A stretch of DNA of 64,000 bases from Emticicia sp. BO119 (GCF_013912375.1 NZ_JACETV010000006.1:62001-126000); one strand, 5' to 3'; counted from the stretch's first letter, positions 35,327 through 45,507 are shown. Notes: generated by a model from the letters alone, not told the origin. Numbers and translations are program-made.

Positions 35327-38300
35327 ATGCTAAGAGAAATACTAAGGTTTGAGTTTTCATACAGAAAAAACCGACCTGCAACCTATATTTACTTCGGAAT
35401 CTTATTTATCCTTTGTTTTACTGCCGCTACTTCTAAATATGTGAGCTTTGAAGGAGTAGCCGGAGGCCAGATTAAAGAGAACTCACCATTCTTTTTAACA
35501 ACTATTATCATCATCATGACCTTTTTTATGACTTTCATCTGCTCGGCTATTATGGGTGTGGCAGTATTGAGAGATTTCGAGCATAAAATGGAGTCGCTGA
35601 TGTTTAGTACCACAGTATCTAAATTCGATTACCTGATTGGCCGTTTTCTGGGTTCATTTATCGTGATGGTTATGATTTACTCGGCCATCTGGCTTGCCCT
35701 TATGTTAGGCTTTGCTATTGGTGAATATTTACCTTGGGATCCTTCATGGGAAGGGAAAAAGATGCTTCCCTTTAATACCTGGTCCTATTTGCAACCATTC
35801 ATTTTCTGGGGCATTACTAACATATTCATACAGGGGGTAATTTTCTTTTCGGCCGGAGCATTGAGTCGTTCAACTATTGTAATTTATACGCAGGGAATAA
35901 TCTTATTTGTTTTGTATCAGATCACCAACACTATTTTAAGTGATATTGAAAACAAAACTGTAGCTGCTTTGCTTGACCCATTCTGCTATCGCACTTTTCA
36001 GATTTATACTGAATATTGGACACCTGCACAAAAAAACACCTTATTAGTGCCGTTAGAAGGTCTTATGCTATGGAATCGGGTCATTTGGTGTAGCGTAGCC
36101 TTGCTTATTCTTATTATCACTTATTTTTCGTTTAGCTATAATGTAGTACGCAATAGTTTATTTAAGAAAAAAGCACTCAAGGAAGACAATACAGCCATTC
36201 TTCCTGAAACAGTTCATATTCCATTTGTCCATCAATTCAGCGGATTCACCACCAATCTGAAACAACTTTGGAAAGAAGCTATCTTCTATACAAAAATGAT
36301 TATAAGAGAAATTCCTTTCCTGGCAATTATCTTTGTGGGGCTGGCCGACTTAACTATCAGTTCGTTTTATTTTGATGAAATGTATGGGACAAGCTCCTAC
36401 CCTATTACCGCCAATGTAATTGGCTTGCTGAATAACTTCGACCTGTATTTTCTCATTATTGTTGTATTTTATTCAGGCGAAATTATCTGGAAAGAGCGTG
36501 TAACCCATATGCACCTCATAATAGATGCAACACCTGTCCCCGATTGGGTCAATCTTCTTGCAAAGTTCCTCGGTTTGCTAATTATTTATATAGGTTTATT
36601 ACTTATCCTTATACTATCTGGCATTATTATTCAGGCAAGTCACGGTTATTTCAATTTTGAAATCTCCTTATATTTCAAGGCTCTTTTCACCAATACACTT
36701 ACCTTCCTTGTTCTATACACCTTATTATCTTTCTTTGTACAGGTAATAGGTAATAATAAATTTGTAGGCTTTGCCATGATGTTTGTGTTCTTTCTGGTAA
36801 CCTTTTTCTTAGGAGCGTCTGGTATTCAGCACCCGCTATTCTCTTTTGGTAGCGGTAGTCTTCGTGATTATTCAGACATGAATAAATATGGGCATTTCAT
36901 TACAAGATTCTCATGGCTTAAACTCTATTGGTTTGCTTTTGTAGGTTTTCTGTTTATCCTTGCTGTAGTTTTCTCAGTTCGAGGCTCAGAGTCCGTTATG
37001 AAAATGCGGTTAAAAGTAGGAAAGCTCCGCCTTACACGTCCGGTTCTTACAATCGGCATTTTCTCTTTTATTACGTTTGTAGCAACAGGATGTTACGTAT
37101 TTTATAATACAAATCGCATTAACGTGTATGAAACCCGTGAAGAAGGGGAAGACAAACAGGTAGCATACGAAAAAGCACTCAAGAAATTCGATCATTTTCC
37201 GCAACCAAAAATCATTGATGTTAATTTAAAGGTTGAGATTTATCCGCAAAATCGTGATTTTACAGCCGAAGGCTATTTCTGGCTAAAAAACAAGACAGAT
37301 AAACCTATGGCTGATGTGCATATTCAGAATGATATGGAACATCGTATGAAACTTGATTATCTCAAATTTGATACTGGTGCTAAAGAAAATAAAACCTACA
37401 GCAAATACGGCTATACAATTTACACACTCAACAAACCTTTATTGCCTGGCGATTCGGTTAAGATGTCGTTCAAAACCCGATTTGAAACAAGAGGATTTGT
37501 AGCAGGTGGAGGCAATACAGATGTAGTCTACAATGGTACTTTCTTTAATAATCTTTATTTTCCTACCATTGGTTATAATGAAAACTACGAAATTAATAAT
37601 GATGATACCCGTCGTAAGAAAAAACTACCTGAGAAAGAACGCATGATGGAACAGAATAATCCGGTTGGTTTATCGCAGAGTTTATTTGGCGATGATGCAG
37701 ACTATATCCGTTTTGAAATGATAATTGGCACCGATAAAGACCAGACTGCCATTGCCCCCGGCTATCTGCAAAAAACATGGAATGAAAAAGACCGCAAATA
37801 TTTCCACTATAAAATGGATGTGCCTATGTGTAATTTTTATTCAATAGTTTCGGCTAAATATGAAGTTAAAAAAGACAAGTGGAAAGACGTTAATTTAGAA
37901 ATATACTATAATAAAGGCCATGAATATAATTTAGATAAAATGATGGCTTCTATGAAAGCCTCCTTTGAGTATTTTTCTAAGAATTTCAGTCCCTATCAGT
38001 ATCGCCAGATGCGAATCATGGAGTTTCCCCGATATTCAGATTTTGCACAATCCTTTGCCAATACAGTCCCGTTTTCAGAGGGAATAGGTTTTATCCAGAA
38101 AGTATCCGACCCCAAAAAAGATATAGATATGCCTTTCTACGTAACAGCCCATGAGTTAGGCCATCAATGGTGGGGGCATCAGGTAGCAGAAGCGAATGTA
38201 AAAGGCAATGCTATGCTCTCAGAAACACAAGCGCAGTATTCTGCCTTAATGGTAATGAAACATGCTGTTGCACCGGAGCTGATGCAGAAATTCCTGAAAT

Positions 38301-38953
38301 ATGAGTTAAACAGGTATCTTCAGGGCCGTGCTACCGAGCTCAAAAAAGAACAACCATTGAATATGGTTGAATCACAAGGGTATATTCACTACCGTAAAGG
38401 TTCGGTTATTATGTTTGCTTTACAAGACTATATCGGCGAAGAAAAGGTTAATCTCGCTTTAAGGAATTTTCTGGCAGACTGGCAATACCCAGGACCAGAC
38501 TCAAAAAACAAACGGTACCCAACCAGCAACGACTTGTTGAAATATTTTAAAGCACAAACGCCAGATTCACTCAAAAATATCATTACTGATATGTTTGAAA
38601 CCATTACCTTATTTGAGAATAAAGTTGAGAAAGTACAATATACACCTTTAAAGAATAAAACCTTTGAAGTTAAAATAACCACCACAAACGAAAAATTCAG
38701 AGCCGATAGCACAGGAAACGAAGTTCCGATTCCCATTAACGACTGGATTGATGTAGGTATATATGGTACAGATAAAAATGGCAATGATAAACTCTTATAT
38801 CTGAAAAAACATCAGGTCAGAAAAAAGAATAATACATTTACGATCATAGTAAAAGAACAGCCTAAAAAAGCAGGCATTGACCCAATTAACAAATTGATTG
38901 ACCGACACGCAGAAGATAACACCAAAACTGCAGAAGAAACGGAAGGTGTGTAA
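35327..38953 (+). CDS. ABC-2 permease fused to M1-family aminopeptidase
   Basis: 1208 residues. The N-terminal half (about 1-600) holds roughly twelve transmembrane helices in two ABC-2-like blocks, including a gap with an extracytoplasmic/cytoplasmic loop near 285-330. The C-terminal half (about 620-1190) is an M1 (gluzincin) peptidase outside the membrane: zinc site H942-E-L-G-H946 followed after 19 residues by E966 in MLSETQAQYS. Canonical M1 enzymes have 18 intervening residues; this fused family characteristically has this slightly longer form. The combination with the preceding ATPase gene suggests an exporter coupled to peptide processing, or a peptidase using the transporter part as an anchor. 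Predicted full length. Confidence 0.92.
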   Translation: MLREILRFEFSYRKNRPATYIYFGILFILCFTAATSKYVSFEGVAGGQIKENSPFFLTTIIIIMTFFMTFICSAIMGVAVLRDFEHKMESLMFSTTVSKFDYLIGRFLGSFIVMVMIYSAIWLALMLGFAIGEYLPWDPSWEGKKMLPFNTWSYLQPFIFWGITNIFIQGVIFFSAGALSRSTIVIYTQGIILFVLYQITNTILSDIENKTVAALLDPFCYRTFQIYTEYWTPAQKNTLLVPLEGLMLWNRVIWCSVALLILIITYFSFSYNVVRNSLFKKKALKEDNTAILPETVHIPFVHQFSGFTTNLKQLWKEAIFYTKMIIREIPFLAIIFVGLADLTISSFYFDEMYGTSSYPITANVIGLLNNFDLYFLIIVVFYSGEIIWKERVTHMHLIIDATPVPDWVNLLAKFLGLLIIYIGLLLILILSGIIIQASHGYFNFEISLYFKALFTNTLTFLVLYTLLSFFVQVIGNNKFVGFAMMFVFFLVTFFLGASGIQHPLFSFGSGSLRDYSDMNKYGHFITRFSWLKLYWFAFVGFLFILAVVFSVRGSESVMKMRLKVGKLRLTRPVLTIGIFSFITFVATGCYVFYNTNRINVYETREEGEDKQVAYEKALKKFDHFPQPKIIDVNLKVEIYPQNRDFTAEGYFWLKNKTDKPMADVHIQNDMEHRMKLDYLKFDTGAKENKTYSKYGYTIYTLNKPLLPGDSVKMSFKTRFETRGFVAGGGNTDVVYNGTFFNNLYFPTIGYNENYEINNDDTRRKKKLPEKERMMEQNNPVGLSQSLFGDDADYIRFEMIIGTDKDQTAIAPGYLQKTWNEKDRKYFHYKMDVPMCNFYSIVSAKYEVKKDKWKDVNLEIYYNKGHEYNLDKMMASMKASFEYFSKNFSPYQYRQMRIMEFPRYSDFAQSFANTVPFSEGIGFIQKVSDPKKDIDMPFYVTAHELGHQWWGHQVAEANVKGNAMLSETQAQYSALMVMKHAVAPELMQKFLKYELNRYLQGRATELKKEQPLNMVESQGYIHYRKGSVIMFALQDYIGEEKVNLALRNFLADWQYPGPDSKNKRYPTSNDLLKYFKAQTPDSLKNIITDMFETITLFENKVEKVQYTPLKNKTFEVKITTTNEKFRADSTGNEVPIPINDWIDVGIYGTDKNGNDKLLYLKKHQVRKKNNTFTIIVKEQPKKAGIDPINKLIDRHAEDNTKTAEETEGV

Positions 38954-38961
38954 AACAACAC

Positions 38962-38990
38962 GAGGATTAATATATATTAATCCTCTCTTT
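38962..38990. terminator. Bidirectional terminator
   Basis: GAGGATTAATA (38962-38972) pairs with TATTAATCCTC (38975-38985); a T-rich stretch follows. It lies between convergent genes. Confidence 0.8.
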
Positions 38991-39568
38991 TATTTAATAG
39001 AAATACCTAAGCCTATACCGCCACGCAATTCAAATTTACCCGCAGCGTAAGCAGGTGTAACATTCGCTTTAAGAAAGATTACTCTTGGATGAGGTGGAAT
39101 ATCAAAAATCACTTGTTGCCTTACACCCAGAATAAAGTAGCTATAATGCCTGACTTCCCCATTCGGATAAGCTCCAAAAGTATAACCAAGGCCTGTTTCA
39201 CCAAAAAATTCAGAAGCAATTTTTGACGGTGCAGACTTGCATTTCACATACACTCTGTTAAAAATACGTTTACGCAGATTATTAAAAAGAAAATTGTAGG
39301 TAGCTGTTACAGGAAACGAGGCTCCTGCTCCATTGTCTATATCAAAATTACCTGCACCACCACCCGGAAGGAAGCCAACACCTCCCCTGAGGCTCATAAA
39401 GCTTGTTCTCCACCTAACAGGTAAATATTCATAATTGATAGATAGAATAGGACTCGTTGCAAAACTCTCAACCATGATTGCTGACTTGTATCTCGTACGA
39501 TACATAAGTTGCCCCTGGCTATTATTGAAAAATAGCAAAACAAATATAATGGGTAGGAAATATTTCAC
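38990..39568 (-). CDS. Putative outer-membrane beta-barrel protein
   Basis: 192 residues with a signal peptide (ends about NSQGQ). Alternating hydrophobic and polar residues, strand-like segments (ILSINYEYLPV, SFPVTATYNFLF, FGETGLGYTFGAY, YSYFILGVRQQV, ANVTPAYAAG) and a final FELRGGIGLGISIK suggest a small eight-strand outer-membrane barrel. Two cysteine/proline features are unremarkable. No family-specific motif recognised. Confidence 0.65.
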   Translation of the reverse strand: MKYFLPIIFVLLFFNNSQGQLMYRTRYKSAIMVESFATSPILSINYEYLPVRWRTSFMSLRGGVGFLPGGGAGNFDIDNGAGASFPVTATYNFLFNNLRKRIFNRVYVKCKSAPSKIASEFFGETGLGYTFGAYPNGEVRHYSYFILGVRQQVIFDIPPHPRVIFLKANVTPAYAAGKFELRGGIGLGISIK

Positions 39569-39993
39569 TGATTAATTAGGAATAACTTTCATTTAAAGTA
39601 AGATAAAAACATACCAAAATGTGTTCAATTCAAGAAAATTTGTTTAATTCACGGCTGAACTTTTAAAAATAAACACAAAATAAGAAACCTTAGGTACAAA
39701 TCGTCAATAAACTGAATTAAAATTTAATAATATACCTAAACTCTATATGGAACGCTCTACAGAAATTATCAGAACTTTGGTCATTTTAAATCGGATCTTT
39801 CGGCTATCAATATTACTCTTTACAAAACGGTTGGTATCGGTTTTTATTGCAAACTACATTTTCAGCAATTATCCCGAACAAATAAGATTTGCATTGCTCA
39901 TTCAAAAATAATTGTAATCATTTTACAATTGCCGCTTTAGACCAATCTTATTTCTAATAAAAAAATTAACAGAAAACTAAAAACAATTTTACA
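39569..39993. other. AT-rich intergenic region with a possible 54-codon ORF
   Basis: 425 bp before the nucleoside symporter gene. At 39747-39911 (+) there is a 54-codon frame (MERSTEIIRTLVILNRIF...) with a basic/hydrophobic composition but no clear ribosome binding site or promoter, so it is not called as a gene. The last 80 bp must contain the symporter promoter, not recognised. Confidence 0.4.
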
Positions 39994-41247
39994 ATGAGTA
40001 TCAGGTTCAGGCTTATCATTATGAATTTTCTCCAGTTCTTTATCTGGGCTTGTTGGTTACTTACAATAGGTGCCTATTGGTTTCAGAATAAAGGCTGGTC
40101 AGGAGCAGAATTTGGGGCAATTTTTTCTACCATGGGTATCGCTTCATTATTTATGCCTACACTGACAGGAATCATCGCTGATAAATGGGTGAGCGCCGAA
40201 AAATTATATGCAATTTTGCATTTATTAGGCGCGGCAGCCTTATGCTATATCCCGCAAGTCAACAACCCAAGCGATTTCTTCTGGGTGATTCTATTAGTAG
40301 TTATCTTTTATATGCCAACCATTGCGCTTGCCAATTCTATTGCTTATACAATATTGAATAATTCACAAACCGATATCGTCAATGACTTCCCACCTATCAG
40401 GGTTTGGGGTACCGTTGGTTTTGTCATAGCCCTTTGGGTAATTAGCCTGACAGGCAATGAAACTTCTGCTAATCAGTTTTATATATCTGCTGGAGCTGCT
40501 GTAGTATTGGCTATTTATTCATTTACCTTGCCCAATTGCCCTCCGTTAGCAGCGCAAACAGATAAAAAGACCTTTGCCGAACTATTAGGTTTAAACGCTT
40601 TTCTTCTTTTTAAAGATAGTAAAATTGCTTTATTTTTCATTTTTTCCATGTTCTTAGGTGCTTCTCTGCAATTAACCAATGCTTATGGTGATACTTTCCT
40701 GCACGACTTTGCTACAGTAAACGCATACAAAGATTCAATCGCTGTAAAGTTCCCTGCTATCATCATGTCTATCTCTCAGATTTCAGAAACATTATTCATT
40801 TTAGCAATTCCTTTCTTTTTAAAGAGATTTGGTATTAAGCAGGTAATGCTCTTTAGTATGATTGCCTGGGTATTACGTTTTGGCCTTTTTGCATATGGTA
40901 ACCCGGGAAGTGGGTTGTGGATGATTATCCTGTCTTGTATCGTGTACGGAATGGCATTCGATTTCTTTAATATTTCAGGCTCTTTATTCATCGAAACATA
41001 TACAAGCCCTAAAATACGGGCAAGCGCACAAGGCTTATTTATGATGATGGTGAATGGTTTTGGTGCAGTTTCAGGAAGCTTAATCAGTGGATTCATTATT
41101 CAGAAATATTTCACTATTGCCGATGGAACTAAACAGTGGGAAGGTATCTGGCTGACATTTGCAGCTTATTCGTTGATCGTAGCTTTGTTGTTTGCCATAT
41201 TGTTCAAACATAAACACGAAAAGACCATTTCAGTCTCTAAGCATTGA
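39994..41247 (+). CDS. MFS nucleoside:H+ symporter (NupG-like)
   Basis: 417 residues with about twelve transmembrane helices. The sequence LIIMNFLQFFIWACWLLTIGAYW, LTGIIADKW (the intracellular DRxxGR-type loop) and IRVWGTVGFVIA match the Nuc_H_symport (NupG/XapB) family, which takes up nucleosides with protons. It is followed by a terminator and is convergent with the sodium symporter gene. Confidence 0.9.
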   Translation: MSIRFRLIIMNFLQFFIWACWLLTIGAYWFQNKGWSGAEFGAIFSTMGIASLFMPTLTGIIADKWVSAEKLYAILHLLGAAALCYIPQVNNPSDFFWVILLVVIFYMPTIALANSIAYTILNNSQTDIVNDFPPIRVWGTVGFVIALWVISLTGNETSANQFYISAGAAVVLAIYSFTLPNCPPLAAQTDKKTFAELLGLNAFLLFKDSKIALFFIFSMFLGASLQLTNAYGDTFLHDFATVNAYKDSIAVKFPAIIMSISQISETLFILAIPFFLKRFGIKQVMLFSMIAWVLRFGLFAYGNPGSGLWMIILSCIVYGMAFDFFNISGSLFIETYTSPKIRASAQGLFMMMVNGFGAVSGSLISGFIIQKYFTIADGTKQWEGIWLTFAAYSLIVALLFAILFKHKHEKTISVSKH

Positions 41248-41277
41248 TTCTCACATTGAATTACAATCAATATGCAA

Positions 41278-41314
41278 AAGAGCGAGAGATGATTAAATTA
41301 TCTCGCTCTTTTTT
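41278..41314. terminator. Bidirectional terminator
   Basis: AAGAGCGAGAGAT (41278-41290) pairs with ATCTCGCTCTT (41300-41310) and ends in a T tract, between convergent transporter genes. Confidence 0.85.
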
Positions 41315-41326
41315 CTTAGCCTAAAT

Positions 41327-42796
41327 TTAAACTAAAGCATTCTCCTTTATTCCTTGCCGTTGATTTCCTGAAAATATCCATAAGCCAGCAAAAGTAATAA
41401 AACCATTGAGCATCAGTTTTGAGAAACCAAATTCAAATGAAAAGAAACTTAGACTTATTTCTTCAATAAGGTAGGTTAAGATTGGAGAAACAATACAAAC
41501 AATCGGAATATATTTATCAGTAACAGGACGTTTCAGATACAAACCAAAAGCAAATAAACCCAGTAAAGGTCCATAGGTATAGCCAGCAATATTAAATACT
41601 GCCGAAATTACTTCCTGGCTATTCATTGCTTTGAAAATGATAATGACAATAAAAAACACCCCTGTAAAACCAATATGTGTCCAATGTTTTAGCTTTTGTC
41701 TCTCCTTTTCAGAGCGGTTTTCAAACTTGAGAAAATCTACGCAGAAAGAAGTTGTAAGAGCTGTAAGAGCCGAATCTGAACTTGCATAAGTAGCCGCCGT
41801 AATACCTAATAAGAAAGTAACCGCAGCCAGAGTACCAAAATGATTACCCAATGCTAAAGACGGGTACAAATCATCAGTTTTGATAGGAATCGGGAATCCC
41901 ACTTGCTCCGAATACACATACAACAATACCCCTAAACTCAGAAAAAGCAGATTAACAAAAACAAGCACAGCATAAAACCAGAACATATTCTTTTGAGCCT
42001 CCCCGATACTTTTGCAGGTGAGGTTCTTCTGCATTAAATCTTGGTCAAGTCCTGTCATAGTCATGGCAATAAACGCACCTGATAAAAAATCCTTCAGAAA
42101 ATGATGTTTGTCGGCCCATTCCCAAACAAAAATCTTTGAATAAGGGCTTTCGGTAACCGTTGTTAGCACCTCTCCTGCGGTTAGGTTTAGCTGCTTGGCA
42201 ATCAGATAAATAGTCATCAAAAGTGCGGTTAATAAAAAGAAAGTCTGTAAGGTATCGGTAATAATAATGGTTTTCACACCACCTTTAAAAGTATAGACAA
42301 AAATAAGTGCCATGGCAATCAGCACAGTTAGCTCAAAAGGTACACCTAAATCTTCAAAGATAGCTAATTGCAATACCTGCACAGCTACGTACATTCTTAC
42401 TGCAGACCCAATAGTACGCGATAGTAAGAAGAAGGCCGAGCCAGTTTTATACGCCCAGAAACCAAAGCGTTTCTCAAGATACCCATAAATAGAAATCAGG
42501 TTCAGTTTGTAATACATAGGCATTAGAATCGTAGCAATTACCCAATAACCTACTGCATAACCCAACACAACCTGAAAATAAGAAAACTGGATTTTCCCGA
42601 CAGCACCGGGTACCGAAACGAACGTTACACCCGAAATCGATGTTCCTATCATACCAAACGCCACTAAATACCATGGAGACTGGCGGTTGGCAGTAAAAAA
42701 AGTATTAGTATCAGCTCCTCTGGCAGTATAAACAGAAATGGCAATTAGTACTAAAAAGTAAACAACAAGTATGGTCAAGGCAAGCGAAGAACTCAT
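41327..42796 (-). CDS. Sodium:solute symporter (SSS family)
   Basis: 489 residues with about thirteen transmembrane helices. FGMIGTSISGVTFVSVPG and TGLDQDLMQKNLTCKS correspond to family signatures around TM1-2 and TM6-7, and LLGITAATYASSDSALTALTTSFCVDF to the sodium-binding TM8 (serine/threonine-rich). These proteins import sugars, amino acids, nucleosides or other solutes with sodium; the substrate cannot be told. Monocistronic. Confidence 0.93.
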   Translation of the reverse strand: MSSSLALTILVVYFLVLIAISVYTARGADTNTFFTANRQSPWYLVAFGMIGTSISGVTFVSVPGAVGKIQFSYFQVVLGYAVGYWVIATILMPMYYKLNLISIYGYLEKRFGFWAYKTGSAFFLLSRTIGSAVRMYVAVQVLQLAIFEDLGVPFELTVLIAMALIFVYTFKGGVKTIIITDTLQTFFLLTALLMTIYLIAKQLNLTAGEVLTTVTESPYSKIFVWEWADKHHFLKDFLSGAFIAMTMTGLDQDLMQKNLTCKSIGEAQKNMFWFYAVLVFVNLLFLSLGVLLYVYSEQVGFPIPIKTDDLYPSLALGNHFGTLAAVTFLLGITAATYASSDSALTALTTSFCVDFLKFENRSEKERQKLKHWTHIGFTGVFFIVIIIFKAMNSQEVISAVFNIAGYTYGPLLGLFAFGLYLKRPVTDKYIPIVCIVSPILTYLIEEISLSFFSFEFGFSKLMLNGFITFAGLWIFSGNQRQGIKENALV

Positions 42797-42999
42797 TGAT
42801 TCTTGGGTTTATAGTTTGTTTCAATTTGGGTCAAATATCAAAACTTTTTTCTCCATAACAAAATGACTCTTTGCGAAAAATGAATTATCTTAGCATAAAA
42901 ATAGACGAAATACGTATCATTAAAGCCTATTGTTTTCGTTATAATATGTATCATTAATCACCAAAAATTGTTTATTATTAAATTAGTAAAAGTATAAAA

Positions 43000-43293
43000 A
43001 TGACAACATTACCGAATCCTGAAATTGAAGTCATAGAGGAAGTAATCGAAGATATTGCAAGTATTAAATTGTGGGAACTGGTTGTTTATAATGACGATAT
43101 TAATACTTTCGAACACGTGATTGAGACTTTAATTGAGGTTTGTCAGCATTCTCCAGAGCAAGCAGAACAATGTACACTTATTATCCATTACAAAGGGCAA
43201 TGTGGTGTAAAATCAGGAGATTTTGAAGAACTGGCTCCTATGAGAACCGAAATTTGCAGAAGAAAAATATCAGCAGAAATTATGCTGAAATAA
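43000..43293 (+). CDS. clpS: ATP-dependent Clp protease adaptor ClpS
   Basis: 97 residues. The core LWELVVYNDDINTFEHVIETLIEVCQHSPEQAEQCTLIIHYKGQCGVKSGDFEEL holds the conserved Y/NDD motif and the helix facing ClpA/ClpC, ending RRKISAEIML. ClpS hands N-degron substrates to the ClpAP/ClpCP protease. The acidic N-terminal tail (IEVIEEVIED) is the flexible part inserted into the unfoldase. recR lies downstream on the same strand. Confidence 0.95.
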   Translation: MTTLPNPEIEVIEEVIEDIASIKLWELVVYNDDINTFEHVIETLIEVCQHSPEQAEQCTLIIHYKGQCGVKSGDFEELAPMRTEICRRKISAEIMLK

Positions 43294-43368
43294 AGCATTT
43301 TATTAAGTTATAAAATGTATTAAATCCATTACAATATAAATCAATTACACTAAAAGGCCTGAATAACG

Positions 43369-43983
43369 TTGAACTTCCCCTCTAAATTAATAGAAGACGC
43401 TGTCGTTGAAATCTCAAAGCTCCCTGGTATCGGAAAAAAATCTGCCTTGAGACTGGTTTTATATTTACTGAAAAGAGAAGAAACCCAGACACAGCTATTA
43501 GCTGATGCGCTGATAGCCATGCGAACCCATACAACCTATTGCAGGAAATGCCATAATATCTCCGATGAAGAGCTTTGCCAGATATGCAGTTCGCCTCGCA
43601 GGGATCAGAACATTATCTGTGTAGTAGAAGATACACGAGATGTTTTAGCTATTGAAAACACATCTCAATACAAGGGCTTATATCACGTTTTAGGTGGAAT
43701 CATTTCTCCATTAATGGGTATTGGGCCAAATGACCTGAACATTGATTCCCTGCTCAAGCGAATTGAACAAGTTGATGAAAACGAAAAAATACAGGAAATA
43801 ATCCTTGCTTTAAGCCCAACAATGGAAGGAGATACTACAGCTTTTTATCTGCAAAAGAAACTAAAAATGTTTCCCGTTAAAATCAGCACCATTGCGAGAG
43901 GCATCCCGATTGGCGGAGACTTGGAATATACAGATGAAGTAACCCTCGGCAGAAGTATTCTAAGCCGTATAGCCTATGAGTAG
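43369..43983 (+). CDS. recR: Recombination mediator protein RecR
   Basis: 204 residues, normal RecR length. The start codon is TTG: the frame is closed just upstream and MNFPSKLIEDAVVEISKLPGIGKKSA is the standard family N-terminus, with its helix-hairpin-helix. A four-cysteine zinc motif follows (CRKCHNISDEELCQIC), then a Toprim domain (IICVVEDTRDVLAIE ... LALSPTMEGDTTAFYL). RecR acts with RecF/RecO to load RecA at gaps. Located between clpS and a trpF-like gene. Confidence 0.96.
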   Translation: MNFPSKLIEDAVVEISKLPGIGKKSALRLVLYLLKREETQTQLLADALIAMRTHTTYCRKCHNISDEELCQICSSPRRDQNIICVVEDTRDVLAIENTSQYKGLYHVLGGIISPLMGIGPNDLNIDSLLKRIEQVDENEKIQEIILALSPTMEGDTTAFYLQKKLKMFPVKISTIARGIPIGGDLEYTDEVTLGRSILSRIAYE

Positions 43984-44016
43984 TGCTTTTGTTTAGCATT
44001 CTATTTTAAGAAATCC

Positions 44017-44712
44017 ATGACATACCAAGATAAATCTTATATTTTTCCCAAATTGAAAAATATTCCACGTATTAAAATATGTTGTATCAGTAGCATTCAG
44101 GAAGCACAAGATGCCATTAGTTTTGGAGCATCAGCATTAGGATTAGTTGCTCAAATGCCAAGTGGTCCAGGCCCTATTGCTGATGAATTAATTCGTGAGA
44201 TTGTGGCTACTATCCCACCCCCTATTGCTTCCTTTCTATTGACCAGCCGTACTGATACCAAGGCAATTATTGAGCATCAGAAAGCAGTTGGTAGTAACGT
44301 GATTCAGATTGTTGATGCTATTGCTTCCGGTAATTATTCTGATTTCAGGAGCATAATACCATCTATTAAAATTGTACAGGTAATCCATGTAGTTGATGAA
44401 AGAAGCATTGATGAAGCCTTAGCTTGCGCTGAACTGGTAGATGCGCTCTTATTAGACTCCGGTAACCCTATGCTTGCAGTAAAAGAATTAGGCGGAACCG
44501 GACGTGTACACAACTGGGCCTTAAGCCGGAAAATCGTTGAGCAATCAAGGATTCCGGTGTTTTTGGCTGGTGGCTTAAAAGCAGAAAATGTAAGAGCAGC
44601 TATCGAAAACGTACAACCATATGGTTTGGATTTATGCAGTGGTGTTCGAACAAACGGCCATTTAGATTTGTTTAAATTAGAAACGTTTTTTAATGAAGTT
44701 TATAAAATATAA
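44017..44712 (+). CDS. Phosphoribosylanthranilate isomerase (TrpF) homologue
   Basis: 231 residues, TIM barrel. The N-terminal family motif K-[IV]-C-G is IKICCIS here, so the glycine after the catalytic cysteine is replaced. The rest is TrpF-like: ALGLVAQMPSGPGPI (normally F-x-x-S-x-R), VQVIHVVD, DALLLDS, GGTGRVHNWAL (phosphate loop) and FLAGGLKAENV...GLDLCSGVRTNG. No other tryptophan genes adjoin. It may be a divergent TrpF paralogue with another substrate, or a bona fide trpF outside an operon. Confidence 0.85.
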   Translation: MTYQDKSYIFPKLKNIPRIKICCISSIQEAQDAISFGASALGLVAQMPSGPGPIADELIREIVATIPPPIASFLLTSRTDTKAIIEHQKAVGSNVIQIVDAIASGNYSDFRSIIPSIKIVQVIHVVDERSIDEALACAELVDALLLDSGNPMLAVKELGGTGRVHNWALSRKIVEQSRIPVFLAGGLKAENVRAAIENVQPYGLDLCSGVRTNGHLDLFKLETFFNEVYKI

Positions 44713-44717
44713 GTTTT

Positions 44718-44725
44718 TATATTTG
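44718..44725 (+). promoter_or_regulatory. -7 box for the superoxide dismutase gene
   Basis: TATATTTG fits TAnnTTTG and lies 58 bp before the ATG at 44784, overlapping the end of the trpF-like gene region. Confidence 0.45.
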
Positions 44726-44783
44726 CCCTTGTTAAATTTCAATCTAACTGATAGCTTTTTATCATAAATCCCCTGCATAAACC

Positions 44784-45479
44784 ATGAACAGAAAAGATTT
44801 CATCAAAGCTTTTGTCGGAAGCTCTTTTTTATTAAAAATGGGTGATGTTTTTGCAAAACCTGTAAGCTTCGAAGGCATGTACACATTAGCACCTCTTCCT
44901 TATGCGAATGATGCGCTCGAACCACATATCGACAAAATGACGATGGAAATTCACCATGACCGTCATCACAAAGGATATGTAGACAACCTGAATAAAGCTA
45001 TTGCCGGCACAAATATGGAAAAAGTACCTTTAGAAGAATTAATAAAAAATATAAGCAAACACCCTGTTGCAATAAGAAATAATGGTGGTGGTCACTGGAA
45101 TCATACATTTTTCTGGCAAATTATGAGTCCTAAAGGCGGTGGTATGCCAAGTGGGAAATTAGCTACAGCTATCAACAGCACTTTCGGAAGTTTAGAAAAA
45201 ATGAAAGAAGAATTTACCAAAGCAGCTACCACTCGTTTTGGTTCAGGCTGGGCATGGTTAATTGTCGGGCCTGATAAAAAACTGAAGATTACCTCAACAC
45301 CAAATCAAGATAATCCTTTAATGGACGTAACTCCTGAGAAAGGAACTCCTATTCTGGCTATCGACGTTTGGGAACATGCGTATTACCTCAAATACCAGAA
45401 CAAACGTGCAGATTATATTAAAGCATTCTGGAATGTAGTAAACTGGGATAAGGTGAGCGCAAATTTTGATGCTGCCTGA
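44784..45479 (+). CDS. Exported Fe/Mn superoxide dismutase
   Basis: 231 residues. An N-terminal extension ([24 protein letters not shown]) looks like a signal sequence ahead of the normal SOD start [18 protein letters not shown]. Metal ligands: His in EIHHDRHH, His in [11 protein letters not shown], and Asp/His in [22 protein letters not shown]. The family disproportionates superoxide to peroxide and oxygen. Export suggests protection of the envelope; cytosolic SODs in the same organism would usually lack the extension. A terminator follows. Confidence 0.93.
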   Translation: MNRKDFIKAFVGSSFLLKMGDVFAKPVSFEGMYTLAPLPYANDALEPHIDKMTMEIHHDRHHKGYVDNLNKAIAGTNMEKVPLEELIKNISKHPVAIRNNGGGHWNHTFFWQIMSPKGGGMPSGKLATAINSTFGSLEKMKEEFTKAATTRFGSGWAWLIVGPDKKLKITSTPNQDNPLMDVTPEKGTPILAIDVWEHAYYLKYQNKRADYIKAFWNVVNWDKVSANFDAA

Positions 45480-45507
45480 AAACAAGCCATTATTTTTTAA
45501 AAAACAG

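Noticed and set aside
35327-38953. The 19-residue spacing in the M1 zinc motif as a damaged active site
   Set aside because: HELGHQWWGHQ followed by MLSE at this distance is the normal pattern for the fused ABC/M1 family as I recall it.
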